From assembly GCA_963756525.1 (NCBI GenBank), contig CAVWNR010000001.1:1240001-1304000 (forward strand): 64,000 nt of DNA, in the 5' to 3' direction. A program made the translations under genes and the position numbers. Every line of letters begins with the position of its first letter. Position 1 is the first letter of the stretch. Source of the stretch: CAVWNR01 sp963756525 (lineage in GTDB: Bacteria; Actinomycetota; Actinomycetes; Mycobacteriales; Jatrophihabitantaceae). The notes below the pieces were generated by a model, which was given only the letters and a program-made list of their open reading frames with translations, made no database searches and was not told the DNA's origin. Positions 9,178 through 17,846 of this stretch are shown piece after piece.

Positions 9178-9989
9178 CCGAGCCTCAATAGAGTCCCGGC
9201 TCGCGTCCCCGCCCGCCCGCGAGGGCCCAACCATCAGCGACCGTGGAAAGGCCCGGCAGACCGGCAGGCCACCCCCCACCAGTACGCGAAGATCGATAGA
9301 CCTATGAAGGGCGATCACGTCAATTCGCGCGGTGCATCCAGGTTGAGCCGCATTTGGCACCGTCCTCACCGTCGAGCTCAACGTGCTGGTTGGAGGGCCC
9401 AGCAACCGCTGCGCCGAGCGCGGACGGGTTCATAAATCGCGACCGCGCAGCTCGGCGACGCCGCGAGCTACTAAAAGATTCGGTCGGCGCTGAATCGGCC
9501 AGCCAGGGCAGGCACGCCGCGATGAGCGCGTTGGCGCACTTCGTCACGGCGGCTCCAAAGCGCGGCTTGATCGACTGCTGCTCTGCCGCGGCGCGCTCAA
9601 ACTGCTTCTCGCCGGTGTGTTGGCTGATTGCCACAGCCGGTCCGACAAGTGGTGAAAATGGTTCGGCGAGGGTCCGCCGCGAAACCTACTGGCAGCAGCA
9701 GAAGAATGGCGCGCAGGCGAAGGACGAGACCCGATAATATGACACTTTACCGCCAGCATGACGGTGACGCCTAAGCCGATGAACCTATCGCTGACGCGTG
9801 CCTTGCGGCCGCATGCCCTCAGGGACAAGACCGAAATCGTCCGTAGCAAACTGAGTTTCGGTGTGGATCGATGGAAATCGTGCCCGTCCCAGTCGGAGCC
9901 CCTACATCGCGGCGTTGTGGAGTCCGTGCACGCCGGGCGCCCGAACCTTCAGGCGCGCGGATCGAAGAGGCGCGGAGGTGCCTGGCTCG
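9178..9989. other. gene-poor, possibly decayed stretch
   Basis: About 800 bp downstream of the HerA-like gene. Several frames of 100-130 codons overlap on both strands around 9320-9849, but none has a ribosome binding site plus recognisable domain. GC is slightly lower than in neighbours. I regard it as debris. Confidence 0.4.
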
Positions 9990-10232
9990 TCAGTCGGTGA
10001 GACGGATGGAGATTACGTCAAAGTGCTTTGCGAGCAGCGCGTCATAGACCTCGACAATGTCGCATTCACTCGTGGCGCGGAGCCAAAACCTCGTGCTTTG
10101 TCGATCGGTCGACCATTCACCGTGGGCTGCGATGAATCCGCGTAGCACCGGTCCGACAATCGTCCGCACTCGAATGTCGAAGTGCTGCCGCAACGGCTGG
10201 TCCTTCTCTCCGTCCCAGTGTGGCCGCACCAC
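9990..10232 (-). CDS. small alpha/beta protein, paralogue of the 10458-10691 product
   Basis: An 80-residue protein of natural composition. From residue 21 it follows the same beta-alpha-beta-alpha-beta pattern as the neighbouring small protein: I-V-G-P-V-L-R-G-F-I-A-A-H-G near the start, and D-A-L-L-A-K-H-F-D-V-I-S-I-R-L at the end, matching V-M-G-S-V-P-T-H-L-L-T-E-L-G and D-R-L-R-R-L-G-L-D-L-L-E-I-R-I. It reads from a GTG start without a strong ribosome binding site. It lies 225 nt downstream of its paralogue on the same strand. Function unknown. Confidence 0.55.
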   Translation of the reverse strand: MVRPHWDGEKDQPLRQHFDIRVRTIVGPVLRGFIAAHGEWSTDRQSTRFWLRATSECDIVEVYDALLAKHFDVISIRLTD

Positions 10233-10457
10233 GGCTGGTCACCAGCCCGCTGCTCGTCGCGCTTCGGTTCCGTGCACGCAGACCGCCCCTTGCGGCGCTA
10301 CCAAGATCGGCGAAGTTCGGTCTGCGCAGCTCATGTTAGCTCTTTTCATCGTACCGATCTGCGGTTGACGCGGTGTGCGTGTCCGACCTCAAAGATGGGC
10401 ATCCCAGATGCTGCACCGCGTCATCCCTGGCGGATAAAGCGTCTCGGGTCGTGTCCG

Positions 10458-10691
10458 TCAGTCTGCGTCTTGCTCCGTCTGTCCTGGCCGCGACGATATC
10501 CGGATCTCCAGTAGGTCCAGGCCGAGTCTTCGGAGACGGTCCAGGATGCCGTGTAGCCCAGCCTGGTCGAGTGGCTCGGTTCTCAACACGGTCTGCGCTG
10601 GCTCTCCGATCGAGCTCACTGCACCGAGTTCGGTCAGAAGGTGTGTTGGGACCGAGCCCATGACGTGTACTTCCCAAGTCTGTGCGCGCAT
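10458..10691 (-). CDS. conserved small actinobacterial protein next to LuxR regulator
   Basis: A 77-residue protein starting M-R-A-Q-T-W-E-V-H-V-M-G-S-V-P with GGGAGG five nt before the ATG. The pattern (beta strand, G-x-V-P, helix with Leu-Gly, T-V-L strand, D-Q-A-x-L-H-G-I-L-D-R-L-R helix, L-L-E-I-R-I strand) is one I recall from short uncharacterised actinobacterial proteins, often near LuxR-type or redox genes. It follows the regulator at 10785-13490 on the same strand by 93 nt and may be co-transcribed. Confidence 0.7.
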   Translation of the reverse strand: MRAQTWEVHVMGSVPTHLLTELGAVSSIGEPAQTVLRTEPLDQAGLHGILDRLRRLGLDLLEIRISSRPGQTEQDAD

Positions 10692-10784
10692 GCGTCCTCC
10701 CTCACGCAAGGGACTCATGCTCAACGGTCCGCTGTCGACGGCGGCGCACGCCTCCCCCACTGCAGATGAGTTCCGAGGGATCGC

Positions 10785-13490
10785 TCAGAGAACTGAAAGC
10801 TCTCGGGCTCGGCGTACGGCTTCGGTTCGCCTGCTGACGGCCAGCTTTCGCAGGATGCTGCGAATGTGGGTACGCACAGTGTTCACCGATACGAAGATCG
10901 CTGCTGCGATCTCCTCGGTGGACAGCAGCTCGGAGAGGAGGCGCAACACCTCGATTTCGCGGTCGGTGAGCGGCTCGATCTCCGCGAGGCGTGGCGCCGA
11001 CGCGCTGCCCGAAGAAGCCTGGCGGACGGCCGCCCGTGCGGGCTTGGCCACTGTCGATAACGACGGGTTCAGCCAGGCGGCGGCGGCGCCCAGCGATAGA
11101 TCAAGCCGCAGCAGCCGGCGCAGCACCAAGGTGGAATCAATGAACGGTCGTCGCATCGCTTCTGGTTCGGCTGACTCCAGGGCCCGCCGCGCATCGGACA
11201 CCGCACGCGAGACCTCATCCTTATCGACATATCGACATGCCCGCGCGATCCGGGCCGCGACGAGAACATCCACCGGCAGTTCGGCGTCGTCGGCGACATC
11301 GCGTGGAGAACACGACGATCGAGCACCGAGCGAGGTTGCCCGATCGCGAACGGGCTCGGCGCGAGACACGTGCGGGTCGACGAGTGCATCGACAATGGCG
11401 GTCGCCCGCTCCGGTCGGCCCCGCACCAGCTGGATTTCGGCCTGTTCCAGCAGCACTCGCTCAAGCGCCCAGCGGGGAGATTCTCCTTCATTGACGAACG
11501 GCTCCAGCACTCGTTCGGCGGCATTCAAGTCGTGCCGAGACCGGAGCAGACGTGCCTGCACAACCGCAAGCAAGGGCTGCACCAACCTGTCGTCGGCGCC
11601 CCTCGGACGTTCATGGACCCGCGACACCCAGCGTCGCGCTTCCACGTGGTGGAACTGTTCGCAGTTGACCCACGCCATCGCGAGGGCCGCGGCGGCTGAG
11701 CGGCGGTCGCCGGCGAGACCGCAGTCGTTAGCGAGGCCCTCGGCAGCCCGGGCCAGCTCCTCGGCGCGCCGCAAGTTACCGTGTGAGGCTTCCAGCAGGG
11801 CGAGCGCGCCCATAGCGGCACCCTTCAACCGACGCGAGCGGGCGACGTCACAGGCGGTCAAGGCCGCCCGCAAGGCGTCTGCCGAGGCGTCGCGGTCACC
11901 GGCATTCATCATCAGCGTCGTCGCACGCGACACTCGCAGGATTGCGGACAGCTCTGCCGCTCGTACTTGTTGACTTCTCCACATCTGCGAAAGCAATGCC
12001 TCGGCGTGGTCAGCGGCCTCCAGCGCCTCAGCGCAGTCCGTTTTGCGGCCGGCCGCAATTGCCACATGCACGACTGCCGCCGACACTTGCAGCGTGATTG
12101 GACCATCTTCGTCGGCGGCCAGTCGAGCTACCTCGTCAGCGTCAGGCTCAGAGACCTGGACTCCGCAGCTAAGGTCCCATGCAGCGCGCAGTAGCGACGC
12201 CGACCCTCCGCTGAGGTGATCAGCCAGTGACCGGGTGACTGCGGCGTACGGACTGCGATCCTGAGCAATCAGGGAGCCGACTGCGAACGTCTCGACGAGT
12301 TGCGACGCGGCGTATTCCCAGTCGCCGCCGGAGATCGCGTGCTCGACGGCCGAGACGCAGTGTCCTGCTTCGGCGAACCATCTTGCGCACCGGAGGTGCA
12401 ATTCGGAAACGTCGTCTGGCGACTCGAATTGAAGCTGGGCTGACAACAGTGCACGGAATAGCGGATGGACCCGGTAAGTCCCGGCCGGATGCGCCGAACG
12501 GCCGACGAAGACGTTGGCATGGACGAGAGCAGCGAGCGTTCGTCGTCCGTCGGCGCGGTCCGTGAGGCGATCCACGAGATCCGGCCAGAGCTGTTCGATC
12601 ACACTCGTGCGAAGCAGGAACTCACGAATTTGCGGCCGCTGGGCCTGCAGCACCTCGGCGAACAGGTACTCGGCAACATTTCCGTCCTCGCAGGCCAGGG
12701 AGTCGACCAACTCGTCCGGGTCGGTTCCTTGCTGAAGCGACGCCGCGGCCAGGCGAAGCCCAGCTGCCCAACCCTCGGTCAATTCCGTCAGGGATGTGGC
12801 TATCTGGTTCGAGACGGTCAGTCCCAAGCTGGTCAGGAGTGTCTGTGTTTCGGCAGGCGTGAACGCAAGCGCGTCCAGTCGCAACTCGGTCATCGACTCG
12901 GTGAGGCGGTACCTGTGCAGCGGAAGCTGAGGATCGGCACGACCGCAAATCATCAACCGCAAGCCCGGATGGGCATGTCGGATCAAGAAGTCCAGTCCCG
13001 CGGTGGTCTCCGAGTCCAACGAGCAATCCGCGCCGTCCAGGACGAGGACGACGGGCTGAGGCAGTCTCAAGATGTCGGCGGCGAGCCGCGCGAAGAATGA
13101 CGTCGAGGTAGCATCGCCCAACGACAGCCGCCGCACCTGCGGAAGGCTGACCCCAGCCCGTTCAAGAGCCTCTATAAGGCAGGGCCAAAACAACTCTGCT
13201 CTGTCGCACGCGTCGTCAACCGTCAGCCAAGCGATGGGCCATGGCACGGTCTTAGCGTCGACCCACGACGCCGCCAACATCGACTTCCCCGCGCCGGCGG
13301 GAGCGCAAATTAGCGTAAGCGGCTTGTTGCGCACACTGCGGTTCAGGTGATTTACCAGGCGCGTCCGGACGATCCGTGTGACCGGCATCCGGCCAGGCGC
13401 GAAGATGGAGTCGAGGAGCGGTTCATCGGGACCCGGCACGTCCCCCACGCGGTGGGCACTAGTTACCGAGTACAGTTCAGTCGCGGACAT
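10785..13490 (-). CDS. large ATP-binding LuxR-family regulator (MalT/LAL type)
   Basis: A 901-residue protein. The N-terminal STAND-type NTPase has Walker A APAGAGKS near 63-70 and a Walker B-like VVLVLDGAD. The middle is a helical TPR-like array (about 400-800). The C-terminal LuxR HTH is L-T-D-R-E-I-E-V-L-R-L-L with the recognition part V-S-V-N-T-V-R-T-H-I-R. The ATG at 13490 is preferred over a GTG/ATG frame six codons upstream because AGGGG lies 9 nt before it. MalT-like regulators bind an inducer through the TPR part and activate transcription on ATP binding. It is followed on the same strand by a small conserved protein and preceded by a second regulator of the same class, which hints at a shared regulatory unit; targets are unknown. 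Confidence 0.85.
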   Translation of the reverse strand: MSATELYSVTSAHRVGDVPGPDEPLLDSIFAPGRMPVTRIVRTRLVNHLNRSVRNKPLTLICAPAGAGKSMLAASWVDAKTVPWPIAWLTVDDACDRAELFWPCLIEALERAGVSLPQVRRLSLGDATSTSFFARLAADILRLPQPVVLVLDGADCSLDSETTAGLDFLIRHAHPGLRLMICGRADPQLPLHRYRLTESMTELRLDALAFTPAETQTLLTSLGLTVSNQIATSLTELTEGWAAGLRLAAASLQQGTDPDELVDSLACEDGNVAEYLFAEVLQAQRPQIREFLLRTSVIEQLWPDLVDRLTDRADGRRTLAALVHANVFVGRSAHPAGTYRVHPLFRALLSAQLQFESPDDVSELHLRCARWFAEAGHCVSAVEHAISGGDWEYAASQLVETFAVGSLIAQDRSPYAAVTRSLADHLSGGSASLLRAAWDLSCGVQVSEPDADEVARLAADEDGPITLQVSAAVVHVAIAAGRKTDCAEALEAADHAEALLSQMWRSQQVRAAELSAILRVSRATTLMMNAGDRDASADALRAALTACDVARSRRLKGAAMGALALLEASHGNLRRAEELARAAEGLANDCGLAGDRRSAAAALAMAWVNCEQFHHVEARRWVSRVHERPRGADDRLVQPLLAVVQARLLRSRHDLNAAERVLEPFVNEGESPRWALERVLLEQAEIQLVRGRPERATAIVDALVDPHVSRAEPVRDRATSLGARSSCSPRDVADDAELPVDVLVAARIARACRYVDKDEVSRAVSDARRALESAEPEAMRRPFIDSTLVLRRLLRLDLSLGAAAAWLNPSLSTVAKPARAAVRQASSGSASAPRLAEIEPLTDREIEVLRLLSELLSTEEIAAAIFVSVNTVRTHIRSILRKLAVSRRTEAVRRARELSVL

Positions 13491-13615
13491 CTGTTTGCCC
13501 CTAAGCATGCCGGCCTGCCGTCAGGGAAGACACTAAGGCCGCGGCCGACGCCACCGCCTCCCCCAAAAGGGCTGATCCGGATTGAGCCATATGTGGCCTA
13601 TGGTGTAATCCTGGG

Positions 13616-15895
13616 TCATGACGCAAGAAGGCCGATTTGCTGTGCGCGGGCAACCGCTTCCGCCCGGGAGTGGGCGTCCAGCTTTTGATAGAGCGACGTC
13701 ACATGAGTCTTGATCGTGCTGCGCGACACGGACAGGCGTGTCGCCATCTGACCCATGGTCAGGTGAGTTGAGAGGAGCGGCAGGGCCCGTAGCTCGGCGG
13801 CGGTCAAAGACGTCACTCCGCCGCTGACGACCGGTGGTTGGCCATCGAGGCACATCCGCAGCCTTTCGACGCGGCTGGTGAGTATGCCCACCCGCGGGCG
13901 CCGACTCAAAACCGCGTCCATCTCCCGAAGCATGGTGGTCGCCGCTGCTTGATCTTCCAAAGCCAGTGAAGCGTTCGCCAGTTCCAGCAGCACCATCACG
14001 GCGTACCACGGCACGGCATATGACAGCAACGGCCGAAGCCGTTGACTGTTGACGATGGCCGCGCGCGCCCGCCTCTCGTCGCCGGTATGAGCCTCATGCC
14101 GAGCCGCGGTGGCGAAGACCACAGCGCTGGTCATCAAGGCACCGAGCCGCAGCGCGCGGACGCGTTCGACCTCGGCGTCGATTAGGCGGCCGGCAGCGGT
14201 CCAGTCATCGTTCTCCATTGCAAGTATTGCCCGGTTGGCGTTGGCATTGATGACCGATCCGAAGGCGGCGACGCGGTGTCCGAGTTCGTTGACGTCCTCG
14301 AAGCAGGCAAGTGCCGCATCGGGGTCGCCGAGCAGCAGCTTCGCGGCTCCCTCCAGGTATATCGCCTGGACGTATTCCCGATTCACGACTCGATTGAGCT
14401 GGCGTACCCGCTGCCCGTAGTCCCGCGCGTCGAGCAACATGGCGTCTGGGCCATCGGGGCACATGTAGGCGCGCGCGCCAGACAACCACAGGGAGGACAG
14501 CACAGATCGCGATGTAGCCCGTTCGGCCATCATCCGCCAGTAGTCAGCAGCGGCCGGATGGCCGGTGAGCGCATAGGTGATCGCAGCCTGCGCGGCGGAT
14601 TCTGGATGCTCTGCGAGGGCTCCGACACGCTCCAGCCAGTCGAACCAGCGCGACAGCGTGCTGGCCCGGCCGACCGCTAGTGTCCGGGATCCAATCATCC
14701 CAACCAGCCGCACGATTCTGCCCACGTCATTTGCCGCGATTGCGTATTCGACGGCCGCCTCGCCCATTCCATATTCCTCGCACCACTGTGCCGCCCGCTG
14801 CAGGAGCGCCCGGTGCAAGTTAAGGTCGCTGCGGTCGAGTTGGGCGCGAAGGACGTCCCGAAACAGGCCGTGGTAGCGGTACCAACCGTTGGTGCCGTCC
14901 AGCGGGACAAGGAGCAGATTCGACCGAGCAAACCTCTCGAGGCGGACCGCCGAACCATGTTCGGACAGCACGGCATCGCAGAGCGGTCCGCAAAAACGCT
15001 CCAGCACGGAGATACCGGTGAGGAAGTTGACGTCTGCGGCGGATAGGCGCGACAAGAGTTCGGTGCGGACATAGTCAGCGACGAGATCGAAATTATCAGT
15101 GATCGGCGCCGGCGCAGTGCCGGATCTGCTGCCGTGTCTGGCGGACAGCGCGGCAAGGTAGAGACCGACTGCCCAGCCCTCAGTGCGCTCGTGAAGGCGC
15201 ACGACATCTGCGCGAGGCAGACTCAGGCCCGCAGCCGCCACCAGGCGGCCGCTGCTTGCGACATCGAAGGCCAAGTCCGCGCGGCCCAACTCCATAACCC
15301 TGCCGTCGGCTCGCAGGCGCCCAAGCGGGAATGCGGAAAAGAACCGAGCGGCCATCGCGAACTGGCAGCCGTTGGCGAGATACGGAATCAACGAAACCAA
15401 CGCGTCGAGCGACTCGCCTTCTTCGAGGACATGCGCGTCGTCAAGCACCAGGAGCACCGGGGCGGCGATCTGTGCCAGCGCCCCTCCTAACCGCGGGACG
15501 ACCATTCCCGGGATCGACGCTCCGGGCGTTGCAAGCGCGTCGAACACCTGCTGCGCCAGTGGTACGACTCGGTCCACGGCGACGGCCAGATGCGTCAGCA
15601 GTACCACAGGATCGTTGTCATGGGTATCCAACGTCAGCCAGGCGGACGCTCGGGCATCACCTTCTGCCCACTGCCCGAGCAGGGTGGTCTTGCCGTATCC
15701 GGGCGGAGCCTGGATGAGGACGAGCGGCACCGCCCAGCTGCTCCGCAGGGTCTGGACCAGACCCGGCCGCTCGATCAAGCCGTCTCTGGCGGCGGCGCCG
15801 AAAAATTTCGACTCGACAAGTTCCACCGGCAGCTCGCGACCAGGCGATCCGCCAACGTGCTGGCCACCAGATTGGCGCTCTTCTGGCCTCCGCAC
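13616..15895 (-). CDS. second large ATP-binding LuxR-family regulator
   Basis: A 759-residue MalT-like protein: Walker A APPGYGKTT near 63-71, Walker B VLLVLDDAH, TPR-like helices in the middle, and a C-terminal LuxR HTH (L-T-A-A-E-L-R-A-L-P-L-L; V-S-R-S-T-I-K-T-H-V-T-S-L-Y-Q-K-L). The HTH starts L-T-A-A-E-L instead of L-T-x-R-E, a mild deviation in the usual first helix. GTG at 15895 follows a G-run; no better start is evident. It is collinear with the regulator at 10785-13490, separated by 125 nt, but the two are only distantly alike. Confidence 0.85.
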   Translation of the reverse strand: MRRPEERQSGGQHVGGSPGRELPVELVESKFFGAAARDGLIERPGLVQTLRSSWAVPLVLIQAPPGYGKTTLLGQWAEGDARASAWLTLDTHDNDPVVLLTHLAVAVDRVVPLAQQVFDALATPGASIPGMVVPRLGGALAQIAAPVLLVLDDAHVLEEGESLDALVSLIPYLANGCQFAMAARFFSAFPLGRLRADGRVMELGRADLAFDVASSGRLVAAAGLSLPRADVVRLHERTEGWAVGLYLAALSARHGSRSGTAPAPITDNFDLVADYVRTELLSRLSAADVNFLTGISVLERFCGPLCDAVLSEHGSAVRLERFARSNLLLVPLDGTNGWYRYHGLFRDVLRAQLDRSDLNLHRALLQRAAQWCEEYGMGEAAVEYAIAANDVGRIVRLVGMIGSRTLAVGRASTLSRWFDWLERVGALAEHPESAAQAAITYALTGHPAAADYWRMMAERATSRSVLSSLWLSGARAYMCPDGPDAMLLDARDYGQRVRQLNRVVNREYVQAIYLEGAAKLLLGDPDAALACFEDVNELGHRVAAFGSVINANANRAILAMENDDWTAAGRLIDAEVERVRALRLGALMTSAVVFATAARHEAHTGDERRARAAIVNSQRLRPLLSYAVPWYAVMVLLELANASLALEDQAAATTMLREMDAVLSRRPRVGILTSRVERLRMCLDGQPPVVSGGVTSLTAAELRALPLLSTHLTMGQMATRLSVSRSTIKTHVTSLYQKLDAHSRAEAVARAQQIGLLAS

Positions 15896-15989
15896 CCCCC
15901 CATCATAGGCGAGTCCGCGCGCGCCGATACCCCAGAAAGGGCAATCCCTGGGATGCTGACAGCTGGCCGCTCACGCGGCGGGTTTTCGG

Positions 15990-16295
15990 CTACCGCACGA
16001 CCCTCGCTGCCTGTGTGTGCGCCTGTTCGGCCGCCAGACCCGTGCGTTCAGCCGAATACACGTCGCGGGCCGTATCGATCGCCGCGGTCGTGAAGGCACG
16101 TTCGCGTCGGGTCTCGCGGGTGAACGCGAGCGCCCAGGTGAGGATGGCGCCGATCCGATTGCGGTATCCGGTGAGGAACGCGATGTGGATGAACAACCAA
16201 CACAACCACCCGGCCAACCCGTCGAGGCTGCCCTTGCGCATTGCGATGACCGCGTGGCCGCGGGCGATGTATGCGGCACCTCGGGCTGTACTCGG
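15990..16295 (-). pseudogene. C-terminal remnant of type II NADH dehydrogenase (NDH-2)
   Basis: The frame encodes R-G-H-A-V-I-A-M-R-K-G, then G-L-A-G-W-L-C-W-L-F-I-H-I-A-F-L-T-G-Y-R, N-R-I-G-A-I-L-T-W-A, then T-R-E-T-R-R-E-R, which is the conserved membrane-attachment tail of NDH-2 (flavoprotein NADH:quinone oxidoreductase). The FAD and NADH Rossmann domains, about 350 residues, are missing: upstream sequence switches abruptly to unrelated translation. It is a 3' fragment. Confidence 0.75.
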
Positions 16296-16960
16296 AGGAG
16301 ATCGGCAATACAGGCGAACAGCTGGGCAACTTCCCGCAGGCATTCACCCACCTCGCGCTGATCGACCCAGCGATCGCCCTGAACGCTCGACTCGATCAGA
16401 CCGATAACAACCGCGGCAACGGCACCGCGGCCAGCCCCCCCGCCACCAGCTTTGCCGGGAGCACCGGCGGCGGGTAAGTAGTCGCCCCCTCCTGCGAAGC
16501 TCGTCCCAGCGCTTCGACTTCCCCTGCGGTCGAGATACCAGACGCCCGGTAGGTCGGCGACGACTCCGGCCAGGACGGCCCATAGCGGCGTGATCTCCAT
16601 AAGACCCGCCGAAGGTTCGCGCATCGCCCGACGCGGCCGGGAGCGCTACAAGGAGCTACCGGTTAGGAGCCGCACCGCTGCTTCAGTCGGACCTCGACCA
16701 AGGCGCTGCAAACGGTCCCCCGGTACAGGCCGGGTGATCCCTGCCAGCCGCATCGCGAGAGCCACCGCAATGAACTCTGCGAGCGAGATGAACGCGCTGC
16801 CGCCCGGGAAAAGCAAGGTAACAGCAGCAGCGGCCAGGCCGCCGCAAGGCATCCCATTACCACCACGAGCACGATCGGGTAGACACCATAGGACGCCCCG
16901 GCCAGCGCTAAGCCGGGCACCCTCAGCCGCGTACGGCCGCTCGCCCTCCGTTGCACGCCG
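16296..16960. other. decayed stretch with possible broken membrane gene
   Basis: No intact gene. Between about 16646 and 16930 on the minus strand two frames each show one hydrophobic segment: one with G-V-Y-P-I-V-L-V-V-V-M-G-C-L, ending near 16850, and the other, read from 16852 to 16646, with F-I-S-L-A-E-F-I-A-V-A-L-A-M-R. This fits one small membrane protein broken by a frameshift. The remainder (16296-16640) shows nothing recognisable. Confidence 0.4.
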
Positions 16961-17449
16961 TCAGCCGTCGGCGAACGCCTCGCGCAGCTTCGCCTCTTGC
17001 TCATTGCTGAGGTTGGTGCGGACGAGCTCGGGGTGCGTACCCTTGAACGCGTCGCGAACCTTGTCCGCGACCGCGCCCTCGCTCATGAGGAACAGCGCCG
17101 AGGTGCCGGGTGTGATCTGCTCGCGCGCCTGACGGATGAACTCGTCATCGATTCCCACGTCGGTCATCGAGCCCATCAGCGCGCCCATCCCGGCGCCGAT
17201 CGCCGCGCCGAGGAACGGCACGAAAAAGATCAGCCCGAACAAAAGGCCCCAGAAGCTGCCCCCCAGCGCGCCGCCGGCTGCCATGCTGTGCATCTGGTGC
17301 GTCTTCGGCTTGCGCTTGTCCGCTGGCCAGGTCACGACGGCGCCGTCGAGCAACCGGATGGCCTGTTCGGTCTGCAAGCGCTCCAGCGTGTCGAGTGCGT
17401 CATCGGCGCCTTCGGCGGTGTCGAACTTCCATACGCTCAGGGTGGCCAT
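16961..17449 (-). CDS. DUF1269-family membrane-associated protein
   Basis: A 162-residue protein starting M-A-T-L-S-V-W-K-F-D-T-A-E-G-A-D, with a central Gly-rich hydrophobic hairpin (GGALGGSFWGLLFGLIF and GAAIGAGMGALMG) and a tail with F-I-R-Q-A-R-E-Q-I-T-P-G-T-S-A-L-F-L. This is the DUF1269 layout, where two ferredoxin-like halves flank a glycine-zipper segment. The ATG has GAGGAG eight nt upstream, better than the longer frame. Such genes occur in stress and salt-response clusters; function is unknown. Confidence 0.85.
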   Translation of the reverse strand: MATLSVWKFDTAEGADDALDTLERLQTEQAIRLLDGAVVTWPADKRKPKTHQMHSMAAGGALGGSFWGLLFGLIFFVPFLGAAIGAGMGALMGSMTDVGIDDEFIRQAREQITPGTSALFLMSEGAVADKVRDAFKGTHPELVRTNLSNEQEAKLREAFADG

Positions 17450-17846
17450 CGGATCTCCTCGGTCGAGTTCGTAGCTGTCGGGTGTTATTTGAGCACTGAA
17501 TCGGGTCCGCGATATCCCCCGCGCAGGACGAGCTACCGACACCGTCCGGTAGCGCGACGCGCGCAAATCGTCAGCGCGGCTCGAGCGGCAACGACATCAC
17601 CGCCGCTATGAGCAGTTGCAACAACCAGCCATTGCCGGCGTCGCCTTGCACCGGCTGGATGGGGTAGGGCGTCGCGGCTTCCACGGAGGAGTGCTCCCAC
17701 AGTCGCGCGTCCCAGCACCCACCTCCGCGATGTTGTCGTGTTACGCGCAGACAAGCCTTCTCCGCATCACGGTCGGGGCCGGTGATGACCCTTGACATGC
17801 AACGCCGCGAGCTTGGCTTGCTCCTACCAGTCGGGTGTCAGCCAAC
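17450..17846. other. intergenic stretch downstream of sulfatase gene
   Basis: Almost 400 bp with no supported gene. It lies between the 3' end of the sulfatase gene and the 5' end of the DUF1269 gene, so it should contain the DUF1269 promoter. No clear hairpin is seen. Confidence 0.4.

Noticed and set aside
9354..9849. Overlapping frames of 100-130 codons on both strands
   Set aside because: No ribosome binding site or domain in any; hydrophobic fragments alone are not enough to call a gene.
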